Positions 8,721-16,859 of a stretch of 64,000 nucleotides of DNA are shown here, one piece after another. The stretch covers positions 434,001 through 498,000 of the forward strand of contig JADKFS010000001.1 in the NCBI GenBank assembly GCA_016717335.1, written 5' to 3'. The DNA is from Candidatus Ribeiella danica (GTDB lineage Bacteria; Chloroflexota; Chloroflexia; Chloroflexales; Roseiflexaceae). Position numbers and translations under genes: made by a program. The notes under the pieces were generated by a model. The model had not been told where the DNA came from, searched no databases, and saw nothing but the letters and a program-made list of their open reading frames with translations. Each line of letters opens with the position of its first letter. The stretch's first letter is position 1.

Positions 8721-9389
8721 ACTCTCGTCTTCGTCCTCAGCCGCGCCATGGGTCTCCGCCCAGAGCTGGTCGAGGATCGGGCGGATAACCTCGAAGCCAA
8801 AGCCGCGACGCTGCAGATAGCCGCCCATTCGCCGCGCAAAGGCAGCGCGATCGGCTGACCCGGCGTACTTACGAAGCGCCGCGCGCGCAAGCGTAAGCGC
8901 CCGGTCGGCCTCGTCGCCGGTGAGCGTCTGATCGGCCAGCACCACGGCGGCGACATCTGCCGCGACACCTTTCCGCCGCAGCTCGTCGCGGAGCGCGCTG
9001 GCCCCACGGGGCCGGTAGGCCTGGCGATTCTCGACCCAGAATCGCGCGAAGGCGGCGTCGTCAATCAGGCCAAGCTCAGTCAGCCGCGCGACCGCGGCCG
9101 TAATCGCCTCAGACGCAAACTCTTTGCGTACGAGCCGCTCGCGCAGCTCGGCGGCCGAGCGCGGGCGGGCCTCGAGCAAGCGCAGCGCGGCGTGAAATGC
9201 CTTGGAGCCGCTCTCGATCTGCTCGAGCCGCGCGTACTCCTCCGCGCTGATCGCCTTGCCGACGTACAGAGACGCCTTGGTGATCGTCTCCAGGCTGACG
9301 CCGAGCGCGAACTCGCCGTCCACGAAGACATTGACTCGTTGCGGGTCGTTGACCTGAGCGCGCAGCGCGGTTATCGTTCCGGCAGGCAT
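8709..9389 (-). CDS. recX: Regulatory protein RecX
   Basis: 226 residues. It has the three-helix repeat layout of RecX: RPRSAAELRERLVRKEF, VARLTELGLIDDAAFARFWVEN and an RPRGASALRDELRRKGV repeat, followed by the C-terminal repeat GGYLQRRGFGFEVIRPILD. An N-terminal extension of about 60 residues (GTITALRAQVNDPQRVNVFVDG) is typical of RecX from Gram-positives and Chloroflexi. RecX binds the RecA filament and limits its activity. It lies downstream of recA on the same strand, separated by a hairpin. No clear Shine-Dalgarno precedes the ATG. The C-terminal ESLER residues are encoded within a short repeat. Confidence 0.93.
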   Translation of the reverse strand: MPAGTITALRAQVNDPQRVNVFVDGEFALGVSLETITKASLYVGKAISAEEYARLEQIESGSKAFHAALRLLEARPRSAAELRERLVRKEFASEAITAAVARLTELGLIDDAAFARFWVENRQAYRPRGASALRDELRRKGVAADVAAVVLADQTLTGDEADRALTLARAALRKYAGSADRAAFARRMGGYLQRRGFGFEVIRPILDQLWAETHGAAEDEDESLER

Positions 9390-9398
9390 AGCATAAAC

Positions 9399-9455
9399 GA
9401 TGAAGGACGAGGGATGCAGGGCAGGGCATTCACCCTCCTTCCCTCGTCCTTCATC
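9399..9455 (-). promoter_or_regulatory. Inverted repeat between recA and recX
   Basis: A 16-base perfect stem (9399-9414 with 9440-9455) occupies the intergenic space. A partial terminator between recA and recX is known in other bacteria and lowers RecX relative to RecA. This hairpin could do the same (inference). Confidence 0.55.
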
Positions 9456-9464
9456 TTTCGATCA

Positions 9465-10520
9465 CTACTCTTCGAACAGCCCATCGCCCTCATCGTCGGC
9501 GCCAGGGGCGACCGGCGCAACCGGAACCGCCATCGACTGGGCGCGGATGAGCCGCTCGATCTCATCGGCCAGCGCAGGATTCTCGTTGAGGAACTGCTTG
9601 GCGTTCTCGCGGCCCTGGCCGAGCCGATCCTCGCCCAGGTAGAACCAGGCGCCGCTCTTGCGGATGATCTCCAGCTCGGTCCCGACGTCGAGGATATTGC
9701 CGGCGCGCGAGATGCCCTCGTTGGCCATAATATCGAACTCGGCCTGCCGAAAGGGCGGCGCAACCTTGTTCTTGACGACCTTGACGCGCGAGCGCATGCC
9801 GATCACTTCTTGGCCGGACTTCAGCGTCTCGATCCGCCGGATATCCATTCGGACGGAGGCGTAGAACTTCAGCGCCTGGCCGCCGGTGGTCGTCTCGGGC
9901 GAGCCGAACATCACGCCGATCTTCATACGCAGCTGGTTGAGAAAGATCACCACCGTGCGGGATTTGCTGATCGCGCCGGAGAGCTTGCGCAGGGCCTGGC
10001 TCATCAGGCGGGCCTGCAGGCCGGGCAGCGAGTCACCCATATCGCCCTCGATCTCGGCCCGCGGCACCAGCGCGGCGACCGAGTCGATGACGATCACGTC
10101 CAGCGCATTCGAGCGCACGAGCGTCTCGCAGATCTCGAGCCCCTGCTCGCCGAAGTCGGGCTGGGAGACCAGCAGGTTATTGGTGTCCACACCGCAGCGC
10201 GCGGCATAGAGCGGATCGAAGGCATGCTCGGCGTCGATGAAGGCGGCCACCCCGCCCATCTTCTGGGCCTGCGCCATAATATGCTGTGCGAGAGTCGTCT
10301 TACCGCTGGACTCGGGGCCATAGATCTCGACGACGCGCCCACGAGGTAGACCGCCGAGGCCAAGGGCGATATCAAGCGCGATCGCGCCGGTCGGGATGGA
10401 CTCGATGGCCAGCCGCGAGTTCGCCTCCCCCATTTTCATGATCGAGCCCTTGCCGTACTTACGGTCGATCTGGCTCATGGCCGCCGCCAGGGCCTTTTCC
10501 TTCTCGGGAGAGATGGACAT
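9465..10520 (-). CDS. recA: Recombinase RecA
   Basis: 351 residues from the ATG at 10520, chosen over an upstream in-frame start because GGAGGAG lies nine bases before it. Motifs are intact: KYGKGSIMKMG near residue 25, the Walker A loop GPESSGKTT near residue 67, IDAEHAFDP, the Walker B-like VIVIDSVAALVP, the L1/L2 region and the KVVKNKVAPPF stretch. The acidic C-terminus ends in DDEGDGLFEE. RecA forms filaments on single-stranded DNA for recombination and SOS induction. A promoter with a palindrome in its spacer lies upstream, and recX follows on the same strand. Confidence 0.98.
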   Translation of the reverse strand: MSISPEKEKALAAAMSQIDRKYGKGSIMKMGEANSRLAIESIPTGAIALDIALGLGGLPRGRVVEIYGPESSGKTTLAQHIMAQAQKMGGVAAFIDAEHAFDPLYAARCGVDTNNLLVSQPDFGEQGLEICETLVRSNALDVIVIDSVAALVPRAEIEGDMGDSLPGLQARLMSQALRKLSGAISKSRTVVIFLNQLRMKIGVMFGSPETTTGGQALKFYASVRMDIRRIETLKSGQEVIGMRSRVKVVKNKVAPPFRQAEFDIMANEGISRAGNILDVGTELEIIRKSGAWFYLGEDRLGQGRENAKQFLNENPALADEIERLIRAQSMAVPVAPVAPGADDEGDGLFEE

Positions 10521-10633
10521 CGCTGGCGCTCCTCCGTTTTGCGTACTCACTCGTGCTGCTCCTTACGTACTCAAACTTTACTACACCGCGCGAAGGCTGT
10601 CAACGCGGCAGACACGGGGCTGCGTCCACGTCG

Positions 10634-10662
10634 ATTATAGCACGAACGTTCGTTTCGGGCAA
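10634..10662 (-). promoter_or_regulatory. recA promoter with palindrome in the spacer
   Basis: On the minus strand TTGCCC (10657-10662) and TGC-extended TATAAT (10634-10639) are separated by 17 bases. The spacer contains the palindrome ACGAACGTTCGT at 10642-10653. A repressor bound there would block RNA polymerase, as LexA does at SOS promoters. The half-sites GAAC/GTTC match Gram-positive SOS boxes, but the usual four-base gap is absent. Confidence 0.65.
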
Positions 10663-10752
10663 GCAGATGTTTCCAGCGGAAACGGCCGGATGCCGGGCAG
10701 CAAAGGCCCACCCGATGAGGGTGGGTCGGGCAGAATGAATGGCCTGCAGATG

Positions 10753-11886
10753 CTAGCGGATCGTCCAGTTGCTCCGCTGGGGCGCCTGACCGGCGACCTC
10801 GGCTCCAAACGGCACGGCGCGGACGATCACCCGCTGGGTGAACTTATCGGGGCCCTTGGGCGGCCAGCAGGTGACCATCGTGACCACCTCGTGGTCGGTG
10901 GGAGCGATCAGCTGCGCGTTGGCCGCGTGCTGCTCGGCGGAGACGCCCTCCTCGGTGACGAGCAGGCGCTGCTGGACGGTATAGAGGTACTGCTGCCCGC
11001 CGCTGTAGAGCGTGATCTGATCGCCGGGCTTGACGTAGTAGAGATCCTTGAAGACCTTGCCATAGCCGCCGACATGGCCGGCCAGGACGACATTGTTGCC
11101 TTCGCCGGGGTTGGCTGAGCCGCGGTGCTGGCCGACCGCGTACTCGGCGACCTGCCAGAGGGCGACATCCTGCCCGTCCTGCTGCTTGACCTCCCAACCG
11201 ACCTCGACCACCTTCGAGTCGACCCCGATGCTTGGGATGACCACACGGCTGACAGTCGACTGGTGCTCGGGCTGAACGTTCGGGATGGCGCCGACGACCT
11301 GGCCCTCGACCGAGCGGCCTGGTGCGACCGCGCTGAGCACCGGGGCGATAAAGGGCGCCGGCTCATCATCAACCGGCGGTGCGACGGCAGCCGGCGCGGG
11401 AAGGTCGCTATCGCCACGCGCGGCGTAGCGATCGTACTCGGCCTGCGTATAGACGCCGCCGACGTAGAAAAGCAGCACCAAGCCGATCAGCATAAACAGG
11501 TTGCCGAGCGTCCAGAGCAGCCGAGCGCGCCGCCCGGAGCCGGCGCGCCGGGAGGGCTGCGGCGCACGCGCGAGCGGATCTGTCAGAGCGGGCCGTGCAA
11601 TTGTTGGGGTGGGGACAAACCGTTTCATTGGCGATTCAACCATGGTCAGCTGTGTGAATCTCACGGCCGTTCGCTCTGCAGGCAGCGTGCCACGAGCACG
11701 GCCGCTCAGCCAGCGGCTGAAGTAGACCAACAGCACCAGGCCACTCAGCATGAACAGGTCGCCGAACGCCGAGGCCAGTCGAGAGCGCCCACCCGAGCCG
11801 CCATCCAGCGCCGGGGCAGATGACCGCGCGCGCGTCGGTGGCGGGGGTTTGCGTATCATCAACTGGGGGAAGGCGAACCTTTTCAT
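10753..11886 (-). CDS. Sortase family transpeptidase with duplicated N-terminus
   Basis: 377 residues. The C-terminal half is a sortase domain: AGHVGGYGKVF carries the catalytic His, VTMVTCWPP the catalytic Cys (TCxP), and QRVIVRA the Arg. Sortases anchor surface proteins or join pilins by cutting at a sorting signal. The TCxP motif resembles class D/E enzymes (family knowledge). Two membrane helices are present (about residues 42-58 and 127-143) because the first 86 residues repeat the segment that begins at MKRF, residue 87. The first start has AAGGG upstream and the second has no binding site. A Pro/Ala-rich linker precedes the catalytic domain. The likely substrate proteins are not identified, and no LPxTG-type tail is seen on the neighbours. 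Confidence 0.88.
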   Translation of the reverse strand: MKRFAFPQLMIRKPPPPTRARSSAPALDGGSGGRSRLASAFGDLFMLSGLVLLVYFSRWLSGRARGTLPAERTAVRFTQLTMVESPMKRFVPTPTIARPALTDPLARAPQPSRRAGSGRRARLLWTLGNLFMLIGLVLLFYVGGVYTQAEYDRYAARGDSDLPAPAAVAPPVDDEPAPFIAPVLSAVAPGRSVEGQVVGAIPNVQPEHQSTVSRVVIPSIGVDSKVVEVGWEVKQQDGQDVALWQVAEYAVGQHRGSANPGEGNNVVLAGHVGGYGKVFKDLYYVKPGDQITLYSGGQQYLYTVQQRLLVTEEGVSAEQHAANAQLIAPTDHEVVTMVTCWPPKGPDKFTQRVIVRAVPFGAEVAGQAPQRSNWTIR

Positions 11887-12051
11887 AGGCCCTTCAACTC
11901 AATGGTGAACCGTGCGAATGCCAAACCAGATACGATACGTCAGTATACCATACCATATAGCGCCGTGAACGCTGCGAGCATTGCGAACCGTTCATGGCTA
12001 TGGTAACATGGCCGTAACGTTCGCCGCGCATCGTGCTTTTCGGAGGTGCCA

Positions 12052-13755
12052 TTGGAGCCAAATGATACGCAGCCGAGCGGGCAACCGGGCCGCACGGTGA
12101 CGATCCAGCTAGCGCGTGATACGCTTATCTTGATCGCGGCTTTGGCCTTCCTGGCGATCGCTATTGTACTGGCGGTGATCTTCCCCGGCCCGTCCTCTGG
12201 CACCCCGACGCCAGTGAGCAGCAACCCAACGCAGGCAGGGACAGCGCAGCCCGCCACAACACAGCAGGCATCGGCGCCAACCAATGCCGCGACTGCCGGT
12301 CCGACCGCAGCCAGCGCGGGCAACGCCACGGCGCAGCCGCAGCAGGGCGGGGGCAGCTACCCCGCGCCGCAGACCGCGACGGAAAGCCAGGCTGAGACCG
12401 CGGGCGAAGGCGAGACCGAGCAGCTGCCGCAGGCGCCGGCGACCGGCGGCACCACGAGGACCGGCGCCACGGCAATCCCCACCTTCTCGCCAAGCCGGCC
12501 AACCCAACTGCTCGAAGGGACGCCAGGCGGCTTCGCTGGGCAGCCGCCGGCGTATCCAGGGCCCTCGACGCCGACGAGCCAGGCGGACGAGCCGGGGCAA
12601 ACAGAGCCGCCGCCCCTGGTGAGCAGCCAGCCAACCAGCTCTATAGCGCAGCAGACCGCCCCAACCATCATACCGACCGTACAGCAGCCGCGCTCACAGC
12701 CGACCAGCCAAGCCGGCAGCGGCGATAGCGCGCCAACCGCGCGGCCGGCGACGCCAAAGCCGACTCCTGCGCCGACTGCGCCGCCGGTTGATACGCTGCG
12801 CGGCACGATCCGCTGGACGCTCGCGAAGAGCCCGATCCTGCTCAGGCGCGATCAGGTGCTGGCAGCCGGCGCCACCCTGATCATCGAGCCGGGGGTCGAG
12901 GTGCGAATAGCGCCGGGCGTATCATTCTTCGTCGAGGGAACGCTGTATGCGATCGGCAATCCCGACCAGCACGTGCGCTTCGTCGGCAGCACGCCGCAGC
13001 GTTGGGAGGGACTGTACGGCAGGCCGGGCAGCAACATCACGCTCGAGCACGCAGAGATTCGCGGCGGCGGGAACGGCGGGACGGTCCTGCTCAGCGAGGG
13101 CGGCAACCTAGTGCTGCGCAACGTGCATGTGAATGACAACGGCGGCCATATTCAGGTGAGCGACAGTCGGCTGGAGGTGCGCGACAGCGAGATCGCCGGC
13201 AACGATATGCCCTACGGCTCGGCGATCGAGGCGAGCTACGCCTCCGGCGGGTTCGTGATCCTGACCGGAAATCGGATTGGCGGCAACCGCATGCAGGCCG
13301 GCACGGCGCCGGTGCGAATCAGCAACCAGAGCGGAATCGACACCGTCAACCTCGACATCCAGGGCAACCTGCTGCTCGGCTCAGTAGGCCCCGACCTGGA
13401 GATTGTAAGCAACGGCCAGCTGCAGGGCGGGCTGACCTGCAATGCGCTGATCGGCGGCACCAACGGGCTGAGCCTGCGCGGCGAGACCTCGCAACTGCCC
13501 GGGTTCGCCTTGAACGTGCGCGACAACGCGATTGAGAGCCACACCCCGCCGATCATCCCGGAGTACCTCAAGTACGGCATCGGCCGCGGCGCGACGAGCG
13601 AGATGGCGCTGGACATGCGCGGCAACTGGTGGGGCAACCCGCTCGGCCCCTACGAGCCGGATCGGCACGCCGACGGTCGCGGCGAGGCGGTCGGCGACAA
13701 TATCGAGTTCGACCCCTGGCTGACCGCGCGCCCGGCCTGCGCACCAAGCCAGTAA
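12052..13755 (+). CDS. Membrane-anchored beta-helix protein with Pro/Thr stalk
   Basis: 567 residues from a TTG at 12052. GGAGG at 12042-12046 overlaps an in-frame GTG and has good spacing only for the TTG. A short cytoplasmic N-terminus is followed by one membrane helix (about residues 21-43, DTLILIAALAFLAIAIVLAV). Next comes a low-complexity stalk of about 210 residues rich in Thr, Pro, Gln and Ala. The C-terminal 320 residues contain repeats of the form LRNVHVNDNGG and VRDSEIAGND, typical of a right-handed beta-helix of the pectate-lyase or NosD type. No catalytic residues are recognised. The arrangement suggests a surface protein held off the membrane, perhaps binding polysaccharide. It is divergent from the sortase gene, which makes a surface role plausible. 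Confidence 0.72.
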   Translation: MEPNDTQPSGQPGRTVTIQLARDTLILIAALAFLAIAIVLAVIFPGPSSGTPTPVSSNPTQAGTAQPATTQQASAPTNAATAGPTAASAGNATAQPQQGGGSYPAPQTATESQAETAGEGETEQLPQAPATGGTTRTGATAIPTFSPSRPTQLLEGTPGGFAGQPPAYPGPSTPTSQADEPGQTEPPPLVSSQPTSSIAQQTAPTIIPTVQQPRSQPTSQAGSGDSAPTARPATPKPTPAPTAPPVDTLRGTIRWTLAKSPILLRRDQVLAAGATLIIEPGVEVRIAPGVSFFVEGTLYAIGNPDQHVRFVGSTPQRWEGLYGRPGSNITLEHAEIRGGGNGGTVLLSEGGNLVLRNVHVNDNGGHIQVSDSRLEVRDSEIAGNDMPYGSAIEASYASGGFVILTGNRIGGNRMQAGTAPVRISNQSGIDTVNLDIQGNLLLGSVGPDLEIVSNGQLQGGLTCNALIGGTNGLSLRGETSQLPGFALNVRDNAIESHTPPIIPEYLKYGIGRGATSEMALDMRGNWWGNPLGPYEPDRHADGRGEAVGDNIEFDPWLTARPACAPSQ

Positions 13756-13756
13756 G

Positions 13757-13813
13757 ATTGCAACTTGCAGATTGCAGATTTGAGCCAGCCTTTTCTAATC
13801 TACAATCTACAAT
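13757..13813 (+). repeat. Heptamer-repeat hairpin between two genes
   Basis: Two GCAGATT units and two CTACAAT units form an imperfect inverted repeat (about 15 of 17 pairs). It fills the whole spacer between the beta-helix and serine hydrolase genes. Confidence 0.55.
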
Positions 13814-13817
13814 AGTT

Positions 13818-14918
13818 ATGTCGCCGTCCGAAAAAATTGATGCCATCGTAGCAAGCGCGATCGAGCGGCGGGTGTTCCCCGGCGCGGTGGTGCTGATCGC
13901 CCGAGGCGATCGACTCCTCCACCACAAAGCCTATGGTGCTACGACCTACGAGGCGCCCCCAGCGCAGGTGGTGCAGCGCGACACGATCTACGATATCGCT
14001 TCGCTGACCAAGATGTTCACCGCCACGGCCGCGCTGCGGCTCTACGAGGCCGGGCGGCTCGACCTGCACGCGCCGGTGATGGCCTACCTGCCCGAGTTCT
14101 GCCTGCCCGAGATCAATGTCTGGCACCTGCTGACCCACACATCGGGGCTGGACATCCGGCTCTCGGCGCTGCGCCACGCCGGGCGCGCCGGGCTGCTCGA
14201 AGCGGTCTACGCGACACCGCTAGCACACCCGCCCGGCACGCGCGTGGCCTACACCAACGTCAACTCGCTACTGCTTGGTGAGATCGTAGCCCTGCGCTCT
14301 GGCGCGCCGCTCGACCGCGCGCTGACCGGCCTGGTGATCGAGCCGCTGGGGCTGCGCGACACGCAGTTCCGCCCGCCGCCCGAGCTACGGCCGCGGATCG
14401 CGCCGACCGAGATCGACGAGGAGTGGCGCGGCGCGCTGGTCCACGGCAGCGTGCACGACGAGAGCGCCCACGCGCTTGGCGGCGTGGCAGGTCACGCCGG
14501 GCTGTTCAGCACGGCGGGGGACCTGCACACATTTTGCCTCAACTGGCTCCCCGCTATGTCGGAGGTTGGATTGCCGATGTTAGATCGGCCTGACGCCAAT
14601 CACTCCTCCGACATCCAACATCCAACATCCAGCATGCTTCAGGACAAGACAATCGCGCTGGCAACCAGCAACCAGACGCCTGAGCTACAGGTGGCCTGCG
14701 GGCTGGGATGGATGATCGACCGGCCGAACTTCATGGGCGCCGCGCCGGCCGGCAGCTTCGGGCACACCGGCTTCACCGGGCCGGCGGTCGTGGTCGTCCC
14801 GCAGCGGCGGCTAGTCGTGAGCGTGCTCAGCAACCGCGTGTACCCGCGCCGCGGCCAGCCCACCCACCACCCAATCACGGCGGCGATCGTCGACGCCGCG
14901 CTCGAGCTCGCCGATTGA
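13818..14918 (+). CDS. Serine hydrolase, class C beta-lactamase/esterase family
   Basis: 366 residues from an ATG at 13818. The frame is open further upstream only into the repeat spacer. The SxxK nucleophile motif is ASLTKMF near residue 60, the second motif YTN is near 150, and HTGFTG near the C-terminus replaces KTG. These are the three motifs of the beta-lactamase/D-aminopeptidase/esterase superfamily. No signal peptide is seen, so it is probably cytoplasmic and more likely an esterase or peptidase than a drug-resistance enzyme. Between about residues 246 and 280 there is a poorly conserved stretch coded by a short inverted repeat with ACATCCA units, which looks like an inserted spacer repeat that stayed in frame. 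Confidence 0.82.
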   Translation: MSPSEKIDAIVASAIERRVFPGAVVLIARGDRLLHHKAYGATTYEAPPAQVVQRDTIYDIASLTKMFTATAALRLYEAGRLDLHAPVMAYLPEFCLPEINVWHLLTHTSGLDIRLSALRHAGRAGLLEAVYATPLAHPPGTRVAYTNVNSLLLGEIVALRSGAPLDRALTGLVIEPLGLRDTQFRPPPELRPRIAPTEIDEEWRGALVHGSVHDESAHALGGVAGHAGLFSTAGDLHTFCLNWLPAMSEVGLPMLDRPDANHSSDIQHPTSSMLQDKTIALATSNQTPELQVACGLGWMIDRPNFMGAAPAGSFGHTGFTGPAVVVVPQRRLVVSVLSNRVYPRRGQPTHHPITAAIVDAALELAD

Positions 14919-15078
14919 TCGCTCACGCAAGAGGTTTACATTATCTTAACCAAAGGACGCCTGAATAGGCGCAGCGGCGCACTCCACAAGCCGCCCCTTT
15001 TGTGGTATGATGATGGCCGATATCGCCATCGTTTTCACATGGCCACCACAGGCCACGTTGCTGGGGAGAAGGATACCC

Positions 15079-15663
15079 ATGGCCGCTATCCGTATTCTCA
15101 TTGCAGAAGACAATGAGCTGGTCGCGCTCACGCTCGAAGAGCAGCTCAAAGGGCTGGGATATGACGTGATTGGGGTCGCCCGCACAGGTGCGGAGGCGAT
15201 CGACCTGGCTGGCCGTCTCAGCCCCGATCTGATCATTATGGACATCCGGATGCCGGAGGTTGACGGCACCGAGGCCGCCGCGCGGATCAATCAGCAGCGG
15301 ACGGTCCCGATTCTCATGCTGACGGCATACACCGATCGCGACACCATCCGCAAGGCCGAGGTAGCCGGCGCGCTGGGGTATCTGGTCAAGCCCGTCAACG
15401 AAGCCGAGCTTTCGCCGGCGATCAACATTGCCCTGGCGCGCTTCAGAGACCTGCAGTCGCTGCGCACGCAGGTTGTCGACCTGGAGGAGAACCTAGAGTC
15501 GCGCAAGCTAGTCGAGCGCGCGAAGGGCATCCTGATGCAGCGGCTCGGACTGAGCGAGCGCGACGCCTACGAGCGTCTACGCCAGCGCGCGCGCGACAAG
15601 CGCGCCAAGATGAAAGACATCGCCCAGGCGATCATCGAGGCGGAGGAGCTGCTCGGCTCGTAG
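15079..15663 (+). CDS. Response regulator with ANTAR RNA-binding domain
   Basis: 194 residues. The ATG at 15079 has AGAAGGA upstream. Residues 1-120 form a receiver domain with the acidic pair AEDNE, the phosphorylatable Asp in LIIMDIRMPEVDG, a Thr in MLTAYTD and the Lys in YLVKPVNE. A coiled linker leads to an ANTAR domain (about residues 135-190, LVERAKGILMQRLGLSERDAYERLRQRA). ANTAR proteins bind dual hairpins in mRNA leaders and prevent termination. A weak promoter with TATGAT at 15006 precedes the gene. No sensor kinase is adjacent, so its partner must be elsewhere. Confidence 0.93.
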   Translation: MAAIRILIAEDNELVALTLEEQLKGLGYDVIGVARTGAEAIDLAGRLSPDLIIMDIRMPEVDGTEAAARINQQRTVPILMLTAYTDRDTIRKAEVAGALGYLVKPVNEAELSPAINIALARFRDLQSLRTQVVDLEENLESRKLVERAKGILMQRLGLSERDAYERLRQRARDKRAKMKDIAQAIIEAEELLGS

Positions 15664-15753
15664 CCCCGGCCGTAACCGTCACCGCTCACCACCGGCCCGC
15701 GCCTGTCGCCTCACGCGCCGCACCCCAGCAGGTAGGCGAGATGCGGCCGCGAC

Positions 15754-15829
15754 GCCCTCGTAGCTCAGTGGATAGAGCAGCGGTTTCCTAAACCGCGTGT
15801 CGGCTGTTCGAGTCAGCCCGAGGGCACCA
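15754..15829 (+). tRNA. tRNA-Arg (CCU)
   Basis: The acceptor stem GCCCTCG pairs with CGAGGGC. The D arm is GCTCAGTGGATAGAGC. The anticodon stem GCGGT/ACCGC encloses TTCCTAA with anticodon CCT at 15787-15789. The T arm contains GTTCGAGTC and CCA is encoded. Confidence 0.97.
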
Positions 15830-15832
15830 CCA

Positions 15833-15862
15833 ACCACCGCATTCCACTGCGGTGGTTTTTGT
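15833..15862 (+). terminator. Intrinsic terminator of tRNA-Arg
   Basis: ACCACCGCA pairs perfectly with TGCGGTGGT across a six-base loop and is followed by TTTTTGTTT. Confidence 0.88.
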
Positions 15863-15959
15863 TTGCCAAGAGGATTATTGGGCAGTTCTTGCCTGTAGGT
15901 GCAACCATGAGTTTCAACTTATGATTCGCGCATTTGCAGGGCGAAGTTTCCGGATGGTA

Positions 15960-16360
15960 CACCAAGGCGGGTATACAGAAATCGAAAAAGGCGGGCATCC
16001 GCCGCGATAATCTATGCCAAGGCGGTTGCTACCGCCGCCTCCAAGGCCGCGCGTGTGCGTGCGGCTGCCCGACGCAGAGATGAACGCCAGTTGTTCGACT
16101 GCGCCCGCCACCATCAACTCTGGCGCACCGCTTTGCGGGTGATCGCGGCGATCGTGTCGTATTGACCGGCGCATTCCGTGGCACGACGCTGAGCGCACGT
16201 TCCGCGCGGCGCCCAGGCGTGGGTCGTGTGCAGGTCCAGATTGCTGCCAAACTCGTCCAGCACCACCAATTGCGTGGCGTCCGGGGTAGATTGCAGGAGC
16301 GCAAAGGCTGCGCGCGCCCAGGGGTCACGTTCGGCGGCGATCAGTGTCTTTTTTTCGCGA
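15960..16360 (-). pseudogene. IS630-family transposase remnant
   Basis: Reading the minus strand in shifting frames gives typical IS630 transposase pieces. These are KKTLIAAERDPWARAAF, then VVLDEFGSNLDL with the DDE-domain Asp, then APRG, VPRNAPVNTT, VAGAVEQLAF, and finally LRRAAARTRAALEAAVATAL near the C-terminus. At least one frameshift follows the APRG motif. The stretch between the last two pieces, which should hold the DNxxxHK motif and the catalytic Glu region, is missing, so the element is dead. Terminal repeats could not be found. It lies just downstream of tRNA-Arg. The rest of 15863-16650 shows no intact gene. Confidence 0.8.
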
Positions 16361-16650
16361 TCAGCCGATCCGGCGCAGCGAGCGCGCCGGCGTATTCAAC
16401 TGCCGCCTGTAGAAGGTCGTCTGGCACGATATCACTTCGCACTTCTCCCGCGCGCCGCCGCGTCGAGCAATCCCTGGAGCGCGGGCCGCCTTCGCGCATC
16501 GAAGTAGCTGGGCAGCGTGCTGTATGCAGGGTCTCCCGAATGCAAGGCCGTGTTTGGTCGCGATGAAGGCCGCGTAGCAGTGAAGCACGGCATAGCTTAT
16601 GCTGGTCTTGTTCCAGTGACACACAGCTGCGAGTCGAGATTGTTGATGGC

Positions 16651-16851
16651 GTGGCGCCTGAGTTTCTCGAAGCGTCCAAAAAGTACCTTGCCCCGGAACA
16701 GTGGGAAGCGTTCGCACAGCAGGTGACGGCACTGTACAAACAGCAGGGGCGTATCACGATTGTGGCGGAATGGGCGAAACTGCTGGATTTTACGACCAGG
16801 CTTCCACGTGCCCAACAGGAACTTGCGGCAAACGAAGCTGGTCATCGCTGA
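16651..16851 (+). CDS. Gene fragment of unknown family
   Basis: 66 residues from a GTG. The frame is open slightly further upstream but without a start. The translation has protein-like composition, with amphipathic helices and aromatic residues (APEFLEASKKYLAPEQWEAF, then RITIVAEWAKLLDF). It is probably the 3' part of a gene cut off when the transposon remnant upstream decayed. It ends eight bases before the next gene. I do not recognise the family. Confidence 0.35.
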   Translation: MAPEFLEASKKYLAPEQWEAFAQQVTALYKQQGRITIVAEWAKLLDFTTRLPRAQQELAANEAGHR

Positions 16852-16859
16852 GAGCGCTC

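Noticed and set aside
10642..10653. Canonical LexA box at recA
   Set aside because: Half-sites fit, but the four-base gap of the Gram-positive consensus is missing, so it is reported only as a candidate operator.
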